From positions 124,001 through 188,000 of the forward strand of contig CAVONV010000035.1 of the NCBI GenBank assembly GCA_963697355.1: DNA of 64,000 nt, read 5' to 3'. The notes beneath the pieces were generated by a model that ran no database searches, was not told the origin of the DNA, and saw only the letters and a program-made list of their open reading frames with translations. Made by a program: the position numbers and the translations under genes. Positions within the stretch are counted from its first letter, which is position 1. The number at the start of each line of letters is the position of its first letter. Below, one piece after another: positions 34,830 to 42,850 of the stretch. This stretch comes from CAVONV01 sp963697355. Lineage in GTDB: Bacteria > Acidobacteriota > Vicinamibacteria > Marinacidobacterales > DATDRI01.

Positions 34830-36593
34830 GAGTCTGTAGAAAAACCCGAATTCGGTCAATTTGTCTGTGGCAAAGCACAGGATCACAACTAGAGGTCAGA
34901 ATACGAAACGTTATTGATTATTGCGACCGATTTGTCGTCCGAGGCTATCGAATTCGGGCTTTTGCCTTTCATATTCTTCCACATGGTTCCGATTCTAGAC
35001 CAGCGACCACCCGTATCGGTGGATTTTCGTAATGTTGTGAATCATCGTCATGAGTTTCCACTGACCATTGACCTTCTTCTTGCCTCGTAAGCTAAAACGT
35101 TTGATACCAAGTGCCGATGTGATATTTCCGAATACCGGTTCAACGACACTTATCCTATGACTATAAATGTGGCGTCCTCGAACGCTATCTATTTTGCGCC
35201 TCATCTGATCGAGCAAGCTGGTCCCCGTCTTCTCGACGCGGATGTTCACCAATCGCGGGGTCTTCTGATTCTCCGTCCGCAAACAGTTCTTTCTTAGCTC
35301 GCACCCCTCGCAGTCTGCCTTGTGTGCCTGGAACTGCAAGAAAAGGTAGCGACCGATCCTCGCTCTGGAACATTTCAACCACATCAGATGGCCCGCCGGG
35401 CAACGAACGGTTCTCTTCTTCGGTTCAAAATGAAAGTCATCGACACTAAAGCTCCTCTTGAGCTTGACCCTGTCCTTTCCTCTGTGCCGTTCCGCGCTCT
35501 GGAACCGTGGGTCACGAGAACGGAATCCCGTGTCCGCGATGTAGCCGTCAACCTTCTCTTCCTTCAGATATTCAACGTTCTTCCTGCTGTGGTAGCCACT
35601 ATCAGCAATAACCTTGGCGCCTTTCAGAGGATCCTTCTTGCTGTGCTCCTTATTAAGGGTCTCGCGGATACCTTCGACGGTTGGTTTGAGTAACTCGTGT
35701 TCTTGCGGTTGGCCGTGCGCTTCGGCGTGAACCACTACTTGGTGTTCACTATCCACAGCGGCGACACCTATGTAGCCCTGAATCACCCCATGACCCGTTT
35801 TCATCTTCGCGCTTTCGTTATCCGTGACATTGCTCTGGATGGGTTTACCGCTAGCTCCTACCTTTTCTTCACTCTCAGCAAGGAATTCCCGGATCTTACG
35901 GCTCGCCTTGCGAAGCGTCTTCAACTGGCGTTTCTCGCGCTTCCGGATGCCTTCGTCGAGCTCCTTTTCATCCGATTCCCGGTGTTTTTTCAATATCCGT
36001 CTTATCGCTCCGTTTATCTTCTTTTGTTTCTTCTTTAAGTCGGCACGCGTACCACTCCATTCCTTCGATGCATTCGACGGCATCTTGCACCCGTCGATCA
36101 CGAACATTTCTCGACCGATCAATCCCAGTTCGTCACAGATCAACACAACCTGTTCAAAAATCGAACCGATTTCTTCAGGGCAGCTCGAGACAAAATCCGA
36201 TATCGTTGTGAAGTGAGGGTGCGTATCTGCCGATATCGCCATGAATAGAACATTCTCCTCGCACAAAGCCGCGATCTTTCGGCTGCTCGTTATGCCTCGA
36301 GAATAGGCCAGAAATACGATCTTCAGCAGAATGGCAGGGTCGTACGCGGGACGACCACCTTCATCATTCCTATATCGACCATCGAAGACGCTCAGATCCA
36401 GCTCGTGCTCAATCAAATACGTCAGCGAATCCTCAAACGTCCCAGGCAAAATCTGACGGTCAAACGACACAGGCAGTATTTTTGATTGCCGGTAATCGTA
36501 ATCTTTGTACCTCGGCATCTCACTCCCTCATGGATAGTTGATGCCGCTATTTTATCGGCGATGCCTTCGAAAGGGGGGTTTTTCTACAGACTC
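34830..36593 (-). mobile_element. IS1182-type element, copy 2 (complete)
   Basis: 1764 bp bounded by perfect 18-bp terminal inverted repeats (GAGTCTGTAGAAAAACCC at the left, its complement at the right). It is flanked by a 3-bp direct repeat AAC (34827-34829 and 36594-36596). Left flank GTATAAC and right flank AACAGTTGAGC rejoin into an attC core. Encodes one transposase. Confidence 0.93.
34995..36518 (-). CDS. IS1182-family transposase, copy 2
   Basis: 507 aa, almost identical to 31310-32833, with a full DUF772-like region, DDE domain and cysteine cluster. With both terminal repeats intact this copy should be the mobile one. It reads in the same direction as the cassette genes. Confidence 0.94.
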   Translation of the reverse strand: MPRYKDYDYRQSKILPVSFDRQILPGTFEDSLTYLIEHELDLSVFDGRYRNDEGGRPAYDPAILLKIVFLAYSRGITSSRKIAALCEENVLFMAISADTHPHFTTISDFVSSCPEEIGSIFEQVVLICDELGLIGREMFVIDGCKMPSNASKEWSGTRADLKKKQKKINGAIRRILKKHRESDEKELDEGIRKREKRQLKTLRKASRKIREFLAESEEKVGASGKPIQSNVTDNESAKMKTGHGVIQGYIGVAAVDSEHQVVVHAEAHGQPQEHELLKPTVEGIRETLNKEHSKKDPLKGAKVIADSGYHSRKNVEYLKEEKVDGYIADTGFRSRDPRFQSAERHRGKDRVKLKRSFSVDDFHFEPKKRTVRCPAGHLMWLKCSRARIGRYLFLQFQAHKADCEGCELRKNCLRTENQKTPRLVNIRVEKTGTSLLDQMRRKIDSVRGRHIYSHRISVVEPVFGNITSALGIKRFSLRGKKKVNGQWKLMTMIHNITKIHRYGWSLV

Positions 36594-36661
36594 AACAGTT
36601 GAGCTGAGCTGCGGCGCCTTCATTCGCAACCCGCGCCGTCTGCTCCAGTGAATAGTTATGT
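36594..36661 (-). other. attC site, right part (interrupted by IS copy 2)
   Basis: AAC at 36594, then AGTTGAGCTGAGCTGCGGCG, ending GTTATGT at 36655-36661. The missing start GTAT is at 34823-34826. Confidence 0.88.
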
Positions 36662-37034
36662 CTGCTCCTTCGCCGAGTCAAACGACCATGCCCAGTTCGC
36701 TGTGGACACAACTTGACGAGTGACGCTCGTGCGTTCCAAGACGGCGACAATGTCTCTACGATCCGTCCTCCACCAACCAACCCGCCGACTATCGGGATTG
36801 TCCAGTCTCCGAAGCCGCATCCTGCCGATTTCGCTCGCCCTTCCAATAGAAACGATGCTTGCTTCGGCTCGCGCCCGGATCGACGCTCAGTTGCCGTTGT
36901 CGATGACAGCGATGTCATTCGGTTCCGGATGGCGTCGCTCGATGGCTCGACTGTTTCTCCTGCCTACTTTCAACCGAGAGACGCTATCCGGTCTACCGAG
37001 ATACCTGACTAGCCCCAGCTGCATCCTCGAACTG
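36662..37034. other. Cassette without a recognisable gene (family member 3)
   Basis: No open frame on the minus strand looks like a protein. The stretch following ACAACTTGACG is loosely similar to the two cassettes at 37844-38227 and 38300-38679, so it may be a diverged member of that family. Confidence 0.5.
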
Positions 37035-37105
37035 ATATAACAGTGAACTGAGCTGCGGCGCCTCCAATCAACGCCCGCGCCGGCTGCTCAAGTGAATTGT
37101 TATGC
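37035..37105 (-). other. attC site
   Basis: 71 bp from ATATAAC (37035-37041) to GTTATGC (37099-37105). Arms identical to the site at 30393. Confidence 0.9.
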
Positions 37106-37121
37106 GGTCGTGTATCGCCGC

Positions 37122-37493
37122 TCACGAATCAGATTTGTCGAGACGGCGGATTCGCACACGGTCTTCTTCTACGATCCAGAGACACCGAGCGAGCTCCTCA
37201 CGGCCGATCGTCGCCAGAAGTTGTTTGCACACTTCGAGTACATGGAGCTTATCCTGAGTTTTCAGGCGAAAGACGATCAAGCCATGGTACTCAGAAGGAG
37301 GATAAGAGCAGATGTCGGCGAAGCCCAAATCGAACGTGATGAACGCACGCTCTTCCTTAAGAAAAACAGGCGCGATCTCGTCGTCATCAGCACCAACGAG
37401 TTCTTCATCGTGGATCGTGATGGCGTCATGGCCAGCGTCCCGGAGCAACTCCGCCACTTCGACAGGAAGGTTTTCATCGACCTTGAACTTCAT
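37122..37493 (-). CDS. DUF5615 PIN-like protein, probable toxin (cassette gene)
   Basis: 123 aa: MKFKVDENLPVEVAELLRDA, GHDAITIHDEELVGADDDEI, AITFDLGFADI-type centre (FITFDLGFADICSYPP), ending EEDRVRIRR. This is the DUF5615/Mut7-C-like PIN fold with conserved D6 and the later TFD acidic residues. It follows a DUF433 gene, the standard TA-like partner, 10 bases upstream. Confidence 0.88.
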   Translation of the reverse strand: MKFKVDENLPVEVAELLRDAGHDAITIHDEELVGADDDEIAPVFLKEERAFITFDLGFADICSYPPSEYHGLIVFRLKTQDKLHVLEVCKQLLATIGREELARCLWIVEEDRVRIRRLDKSDS

Positions 37494-37503
37494 GGGTGCA
37501 GGC

Positions 37504-37727
37504 CTAAGGCAAGGCTACGACGGTTTCACGGGTCAACTCCGCCGCGTAAGCAATCGCGGCTTGTACTCCTATTCTGACAACGACGGGTAGCTTTCCAGAA
37601 TTTCGTCTACACTTTGCCCAGCCGCAAGGTTGTCCAGGACCACAGATACCATCACGCGCGTCCCACGGACGCAGGCTTTGCCATGACAGACGTTAGGATC
37701 TACCGTTATATGCTCCTGCCAGCGCAT
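37504..37727 (-). CDS. DUF433 antitoxin-like protein, frameshifted (cassette gene)
   Basis: From ATG 37727: MRWQEHITVDPNVCHGKACV, RGTRVMVSVVLDNLAAGQSV, DEILESYPSLS, the canonical DUF433 sequence. A TAG then interrupts. A one-base shift near 37575 gives VQAAIAYAAELTRETVVALP and a stop at 37504, the normal family ending. DUF433 proteins are predicted DNA-binding antitoxins for DUF5615. Confidence 0.82.
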
Positions 37728-37771
37728 GATTGTTCTCTCCCGCCCTTAGTATATCTCCCACTGCGATATCC

Positions 37772-37843
37772 GTATAACAGTTGAACTGAGCTGCGGCGCC
37801 TCCAATCAACACCCGCGCCGGCTGCTCAAGTGAATTGTTATGT
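37772..37843 (-). other. attC site
   Basis: 72 bp from GTATAAC (37772-37778) to GTTATGT (37837-37843), standard arms. Confidence 0.92.
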
Positions 37844-38227
37844 CGGCTCTGTCGTTGAATGGAACGCAAACCTTCGGTCCACTGTCGGACAACTTGGCGA
37901 GATACGCTCCGATGTTCCTTGCGTGCGATGACTGCCCCTTCGACGAACGCGCTTCATCACCAGCCTCGAGAATCGGCTAGATTGTCGCACCTCTGAAGCC
38001 CTACGGCGACCCCGAATGGTCTCCGTTCCTAACCAACGAGATGATGTCCAACCAGCTCCCGTATGGACCAATGCTTGGTAACCGCCATCACGGGCACCTA
38101 CTTCGTTTGGTCCGCGAGCACCGTCTACCGAGAGATCCCTTCGCGCCACGCTCCTTCGTTCAATCGTGACAATGCCGATTGGTCTGCCCAGGTGCCGACT
38201 TCTGTCCTACTGTTCTTGCCACAACTG
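37844..38227. other. Cassette without a recognisable gene (family member 2)
   Basis: High nucleotide identity to 38300-38679 over about 260 bases. Open frames on the minus strand are not conserved between the two because of indels, which argues against a protein product. Confidence 0.65.
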
Positions 38228-38299
38228 ATATAACAGTTGAACTGAGCTGCGGCGCCTCCAAAGAACACCCGCGCCGGCTGCTCAAGTGAATTGTTATGT
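38228..38299 (-). other. attC site, nearest intact site to the integrase
   Basis: 72 bp from ATATAAC (38228-38234) to GTTATGT (38293-38299), standard arms. Confidence 0.92.
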
Positions 38300-38679
38300 C
38301 GGCTCTGTCGTTGAATGGAACGAAAACCTTTGGTCCACTGTCGGACAACTTGGCGCGATACGCTCCGATGTTCCTTCCGTGCGATGATTGCCCCTTCGAC
38401 GAGCGCGCTTCATCACCAGCCTCGAGCTCGGCCAGATTGTCCCACCTCTGAAGCCCCACGGCGACCCCGATTGGCTCCGTTTCTAACCAACGAGATGATG
38501 TCCAACCAGCTCCCGTATGGACCAATGCTTGGTAACCGCTCTCGCGGGAACCTACTTCGCTTAGACCGCGACGACCGGCTGCCGAAGATTCCTTCGCTCC
38601 ACGCTCCTTCTTTCAATCGCGTATTGACGGTGGGTCAGCCCAGGTGCCGACCTCGGTCCTACTGTTCTTGCCACAACTG
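38300..38679. other. First cassette after attI, without a recognisable gene (family member 1)
   Basis: Paralogue of 37844-38227. A minus-strand frame from MVHTGAGWTSSRWLE exists but is not maintained in the sister cassette. Possible roles are an RNA, a promoter-bearing cassette, or a decayed gene. Confidence 0.6.
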
Positions 38680-38780
38680 ATATAACAGTAATTCTAACGC
38701 CGCAATATAAAATCTGGTTGTGGGGCTCGCTGTGTATCTAGATGGGGTGGTGGATGAGAACGGGATAAACTCACGGCAGA
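38680..38780 (-). other. Putative attI site
   Basis: On the minus strand GTTATAT (38686 to 38680) forms the junction with the first cassette, and a second core-like GTTAGAA lies at 38698-38692. It sits between the integrase 3' end and the array. attI sites have no strong consensus, so the extent is a guess. Confidence 0.5.
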
Positions 38781-38871
38781 CAACGACCTAGGATTCGATG
38801 GTTCATTGGACCATGAGCAAAACATTGCAGATTTTGCCACCTATCCGGATAAAAGTAGCGAAAACCCTCTT

Positions 38872-38902
38872 TGTATAGGAATTGTACACACCTTGTTGTC
38901 AA
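38872..38902 (-). promoter_or_regulatory. Candidate cassette promoter (Pc) reading into the array
   Basis: On the minus strand TTGACA (38902-38897) and TATACA (38877-38872) with a 19-base spacer. The -35 box overlaps the integrase stop codon. Orientation and position suit a promoter for the first cassettes. Confidence 0.5.
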
Positions 38903-39855
38903 TCAGAAAGTGTAATATCTAGAGGACTTCGGACGCCAAGACCGCCACGATTGAGCACGTGCAGGTAGACCATTGTTGTGCTCACGTCCTGGTGGCCCAT
39001 GAGCTCCTGAATGGTGCGGATATCGTAGCCGTCTTCGAGCAAGTGCGTTGCGAAGCAATGCCTCAAAGAGTGACTCGTCGCGGGCTTCGAGATACCGGCC
39101 GACCGGACGGCTTCCTTCATGGCTCTCTGGAAGACGGTTTGGTGAACGTGGTGACGTCTGCGCTGACCGGTATCCCGGTCGACATACATTCGGCTGGCTG
39201 GAAACACCCACTGCCAGGCCCACTCCCAAGCGGCCTTCGGGTACTTACGCTCGAGAGCGTACGGAAGCTCTACACTCCCTGTACCCAGCTCTAGATCCCG
39301 TTGATGCTGCTGCTGAACGCGCTCCAAGTGGGCCGCAAGGGGCGCCACGAGCTTTCTAGGGAAGAGGGTCATTCGATCCTTGCGTCCCTTTCCTTCTCGT
39401 ACGGTAACCTCAAACCGACGAAAGTCGATATCCTTGACTCTTAATCGATGACACTCCAAAAGACGCATCCCCGAGCCATACATGAGCGAGCCGATGAGCC
39501 AGCTGACGCCGTGTATGTGTCGCAGGATCTCAGCCACTTCATCCCGCGACAAAACGACGGGGAGGCGGACTGGGCGTTTCGCTCGCACGATGCGGTCTAG
39601 CCACTCGAGCTGCCGGTCAAGAACATGCCGATACAGAAAGAGAATGGCGCTAAGCGCCTGGTTCTGAGTGGAAGCGGCGACGTTTTGATTCACCGCAAGG
39701 TGGGTCAGGAATTGAGTCACTTCTGACTCACCCATTTCATCGGGGTGACGTTTTCCGTGAAAGAGGATGAAGCGTCGGATCCAGTTGACGTAGGTTCCCA
39801 GAGTCGCATCGCTGTAGTGACGCGCCCTCATGGTTTGTCGGACACGATCCAACAA
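38899..39855 (-). CDS. intI: Integron integrase (tyrosine recombinase)
   Basis: Recombines attI with attC sites of cassettes. It has the SAM-like N-terminal domain (TLGTYVNWIRRFILFHGKRH) and the catalytic domain with R in LMYGSGMRLLECHRLRVKDI, then HSLRHCFATHLLE, MGHQDVSTTMVYLHV (H-R-H-Y set complete). The integron-specific insertion is also present (ERKYPKAAWEWAWQWVFPAS, RHHVHQTVFQRAMKEA), which separates IntI from Xer proteins. The frame opens at a TTG at 39855. An ATG at 39940 (MTQDKPRMPPSESELP) in another frame would give a more usual N-terminus ending PGKPRLLDRVR if one base near 39862-39872 is wrong. It is on the same strand as the cassettes, unlike class 1 integrons. Confidence 0.95.
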   Translation of the reverse strand: MLDRVRQTMRARHYSDATLGTYVNWIRRFILFHGKRHPDEMGESEVTQFLTHLAVNQNVAASTQNQALSAILFLYRHVLDRQLEWLDRIVRAKRPVRLPVVLSRDEVAEILRHIHGVSWLIGSLMYGSGMRLLECHRLRVKDIDFRRFEVTVREGKGRKDRMTLFPRKLVAPLAAHLERVQQQHQRDLELGTGSVELPYALERKYPKAAWEWAWQWVFPASRMYVDRDTGQRRRHHVHQTVFQRAMKEAVRSAGISKPATSHSLRHCFATHLLEDGYDIRTIQELMGHQDVSTTMVYLHVLNRGGLGVRSPLDITLSD

Positions 39856-40006
39856 CCGAGGTTTTCCAGGGGTCTTGCCCTGGCCCTGTTGTTGGAAGCT
39901 CGGACTCAGAAGGCGGCATCCGAGGTTTGTCTTGTGTCATCCCTTTAAAGAGACGACTTTTTTGGGATAGATCCTCCCGATCACACTGATCTTTTTTTCG
40001 GGAGCG

Positions 40007-41491
40007 CTATTCGGGGGGCAATTCCTTGAAGGCTCGAGAAAGGTCTGCTCCGGTCTTTTCGAGTTTCTTCCACTCGCTGAGGAAGACGGCGGCGGCTATG
40101 GCCATTACCGCAAGATAAGTGGGAGTGGAATGGAAATACCAAGCGGTGGCGGGCGCTCGAAGGTCCTTGAAAATCTGAATGACCAGGAGGGCCCCCAATA
40201 GCACGGCTCCCCCACCGCCAATCACCCATTGCAGGGGCCGCGAACGGACGAAACGAATCTCCTCCGCCAACGCCGGGCTTCGATGTGGGAGAACGAGAAC
40301 GGCCAAGCAGGTCAAGAAGAAGTTCACCAACATGGCCGTCACGAGAATATCCACGCCAAGGAAGAAGTCACCGGCTAAATGACTTCCCAGAATCCCGACG
40401 GTGGCCATGGCGCTGCTCAGCACAATCGCGATGTGGGGTGTCCGCCATTTCGGATTCACCCGAGCCACTCCTCGAGGGAAAATCCCGTCTTCGGCCCATG
40501 CGAACATGAGACGGGAAACGGCCAGTATCATAGCGGGAAGATCGTTGATGAGAGCGATGGCCGCACCGGCAATGATGAGGACCGTCCAGCCGGGCTCGAG
40601 CAGATATCCCAGAAGTCCTGGCGCCGTCAGATCCGTGCCGACCGCCTGGGACGCAATGTAGTTCCATGGCACGACATGGTACATGGCAGCGGTGAACACG
40701 ATGTAGTAGGCACCGACACTGAAAATTGAGATCCCAATCGCGAGTGGTAGAGCTCGGTTCGGGTTTTTCGCCTCTCCCCCGGCTTGGGCAATAGAATCGA
40801 AGCCGATGAAGGTCGAAAAGAGAATCACCGCGGCCGCGAGAACCGTACGCCATTCGAACGGTGTCGCCGGCGGCAAGGTAAGGGACAAACCGTCACGCTC
40901 TGCTACGGCTTGCACGAAATCGAGCTGGTCGAAGGTGTATCCGGCGGGTATCACCACCAGCCCACCGATGAGCATGAGAAACATCAAGGGTACCAAAGCT
41001 CTCTCGTAGACTTTGACTCCGAACACATTCACGAGTGTGAAACACCACAGAAAGGCCAACGCCAGAGCGACTCTCACGGGCCCCGAATCGAGAGCCTCTG
41101 CCCAACGGGTGAGCTCCAACGTCGCCGCGATGTCGCGGAGGAAAGGGATGAGAACGTAGGACACGACACCAATAGCTATCGACAAACCAAACCATTGGGA
41201 AAAGCTCGCCACGAAGCCGAGAAACGGATTCAGCCCCCGACTGACATAAACGTAGCTCCCACCGGCCCGCGGCATAGCGGAGGCCAAAATGGCGTAAGCC
41301 AGGGCTGCCAGAAGCGCCGGCACGACGGCGAAAGCGTAGGCGAGTAAAACATGAGAGCCAATGCCTGGAACGTTCCTCTGGATCATGATGGGAATGACGT
41401 AAATCCCGACGCCCATCATGGAACAAACACCGGTAGCGATGAGTCCCAAAAGACCCATTTGCCGGGCCAGTCTCGGCTTGTCAGTCAACAA
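40007..41491 (-). CDS. APC-family amino acid permease
   Basis: 494 aa with about 12 membrane helices. The first helix carries the APC substrate motif GVCSMMGVGIYVIP, then PRAGGSYVYVSRGLNPFLGF and FIGFDSIAQAGGEAKNPNRA, all typical of amino acid/polyamine/organocation transporters. Substrate cannot be named. It is the first chromosomal gene on the integrase side, with an imperfect CTCCCGA/TCGGGAG stem just past its stop (about 39974-40004). Confidence 0.92.
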   Translation of the reverse strand: MLTDKPRLARQMGLLGLIATGVCSMMGVGIYVIPIMIQRNVPGIGSHVLLAYAFAVVPALLAALAYAILASAMPRAGGSYVYVSRGLNPFLGFVASFSQWFGLSIAIGVVSYVLIPFLRDIAATLELTRWAEALDSGPVRVALALAFLWCFTLVNVFGVKVYERALVPLMFLMLIGGLVVIPAGYTFDQLDFVQAVAERDGLSLTLPPATPFEWRTVLAAAVILFSTFIGFDSIAQAGGEAKNPNRALPLAIGISIFSVGAYYIVFTAAMYHVVPWNYIASQAVGTDLTAPGLLGYLLEPGWTVLIIAGAAIALINDLPAMILAVSRLMFAWAEDGIFPRGVARVNPKWRTPHIAIVLSSAMATVGILGSHLAGDFFLGVDILVTAMLVNFFLTCLAVLVLPHRSPALAEEIRFVRSRPLQWVIGGGGAVLLGALLVIQIFKDLRAPATAWYFHSTPTYLAVMAIAAAVFLSEWKKLEKTGADLSRAFKELPPE

Positions 41492-41532
41492 AGATCTCCG
41501 ATCAGGAATTCACGAGGTCGGGAATGGCGACA

Positions 41533-42314
41533 CTACTCCAATAGGGCGTCCAACGCTTTGGCAACATCTTTTACGGTGTATTTGATGTGAAACGGAACGG
41601 CTTCGTAGTTGTTACCGTAAAACGGCGGGCACAACACTTTGAGATCGCGATCGAGCAACCACAACGTAGGAGTTCCGTATGTCTGCTGGTCCTCGTGCCA
41701 TTTGAAACGGCCCTGCCATGGATAAACTTCGCCATAGGCATCCACATGCTGATGCGCATTGGGATTGTCGAGAAGGCGAAAACGGGGGTCATAGAAGATC
41801 GGGTCAAAGGGCAACGACCCATCCTCTTTGAGCATCTCCGTCTTGCTGACGAACTCATGGACCGCCTTTTGGTATTCCGCGGATTCCTCGGACTCTGTCA
41901 GGAACACCTCGTCCTTGTATCCGTACCGCTCCGACCCATATACCGGCGGAGCCGCCACGGGTACGAACGTGACGCCTTTTTCCGCATAGTTGTAGAGAAG
42001 GGTCCGGTGAACGGGAATATCGTCGACCGTATCGACACACCACATACCGCCTCGCTTGTCGGCGGGCTTCACGGCGTAGGCTCCTCCGAAGATCAACAAG
42101 TAGATGATCTTGGTGAACTCGTTCACCTGACTCGCCAAGGTGACTCGATTCAGTTTGTTGTCGAGGAAGAAGATCCCCGGATCGACCTGCTCGCCCACCC
42201 GGTATCCTTTCGATCCGGATTCTTGCACTGCCGTCAGATTCCTGGTGGAGGCAACAGATACCCCGAAGCCAGTCCCACCACCGAAGTCGTTTTCAAGAAC
42301 TCGCGTCGATTCAT
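41533..42314 (-). CDS. Tat-exported redoxin/thioredoxin-fold protein, frameshifted in the leader
   Basis: ATG 42314 opens a twin-arginine leader (MNRREFLKTTSVVGLASGYL, LPPP). A base change near 42243 leads to the main frame (LTAVQESGSKGYRVGEQVDP). The body has a redoxin-like start (GIFFLDNKLNRVTLASQVNE, YLLIFGGAY), a single Cys in GGMWCVDTVDDIP, and a thioredoxin-like end (YGTPTLWLLDRDLKVLCPPF). The active-site pattern is atypical, so peroxidase activity is uncertain. Last gene of the lysA operon. Confidence 0.7.
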
Positions 42315-42348
42315 CGCTTCATCCTTCCGTCTGCAGCCGTTCCATCGT

Positions 42349-42850
42349 CTACACGGGTCGGTCGACGATGAATATGGGCAGTATGAAGATCAAGAAACTG
42401 AGGAGGATGACTCCGCCCCCCACCAAGTGATAGTCGGGCCAGAGGACCCACCCCACTAGGAACACATGAGCGAAAAAATTCATGTAAAGCGAAATCACCA
42501 AACAGGCCGGGACTCTCGCCGTACCCATCACCATCAGGGCAACGGCCTCGATAATCGTCGAGACAACCATACTGGCGCCCAACGCCGGCCAAGGAACGCC
42601 CAAGTGGCGAGAGGGGAAATCCCAGAGAAGATATCTCGGAGGTGGCATTGGCCAGTAGCGCACTTGGGTAAGGGCGACGGCCGGCCATGAAACGAATGAG
42701 AGCCCCTTTGGGAAACGTCCAGAGGATGATACCGCCGGCAACGTTCCAAAGAGTCGTTGTCGTTGGCGCTCCGTTGTAATACCTGTATAAAGACGCAGCA
42801 ACGAGAAAGCTCAAGAGACCGGCTAGGAGCGATCGGACTCGAGGGTTCAC
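42349..42850 (-). CDS. Small membrane protein, frameshifted
   Basis: A GTG start at 42850 overlaps the lysA stop (GTGA). The first part reads NPRVRSLLAGLLSFLVAASL and VAGGIILWTFPKGALIRFM. After a shift near 42640-42660 the second part reads GVPWPALGASMVVSTIIEAV, VFLVGWVLWPDYHLVGGGVI, then LLSFLIFILPIFIVDRPV. About five membrane helices, about 165 aa. I do not recognise the family. Confidence 0.6.

Larger units (their letters stand above)
15702..39940 (-). mobile_element. Sedentary chromosomal integron: integrase plus a cassette array of about 20 kb
   Basis: A complete integron integrase at the right end is followed leftwards by small cassettes, each one or two minus-strand genes then an attC. 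About 22 attC-like sites were found. Many share the arms TGAACTGAGCTGCGGCGCC and GCGCCGGCTGCTCAAGTGA between AAC and GTTATG cores, and cassette stop codons often sit in the core. High attC similarity and array length are hallmarks of chromosomal integrons. The integrase is on the same strand as the cassettes, with attI on its 3' side. The left boundary is uncertain: clear sites reach 20477, weaker ones 18376 and 15702. Confidence 0.9.

Noticed and set aside
19600..38700. Regularly recurring short repeats as a CRISPR array
   Set aside because: Repeat spacing is irregular (about 170 to 1100 bp), the repeats are imperfect palindromes with GTTA/TAAC cores, and genes lie between them. They are attC sites.
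39960..40006. Rho-independent terminator of the permease gene
   Set aside because: The CTCCCGA/TCGGGAG stem has a 16-base loop and the T-run is in the loop, not after the stem on the minus strand.
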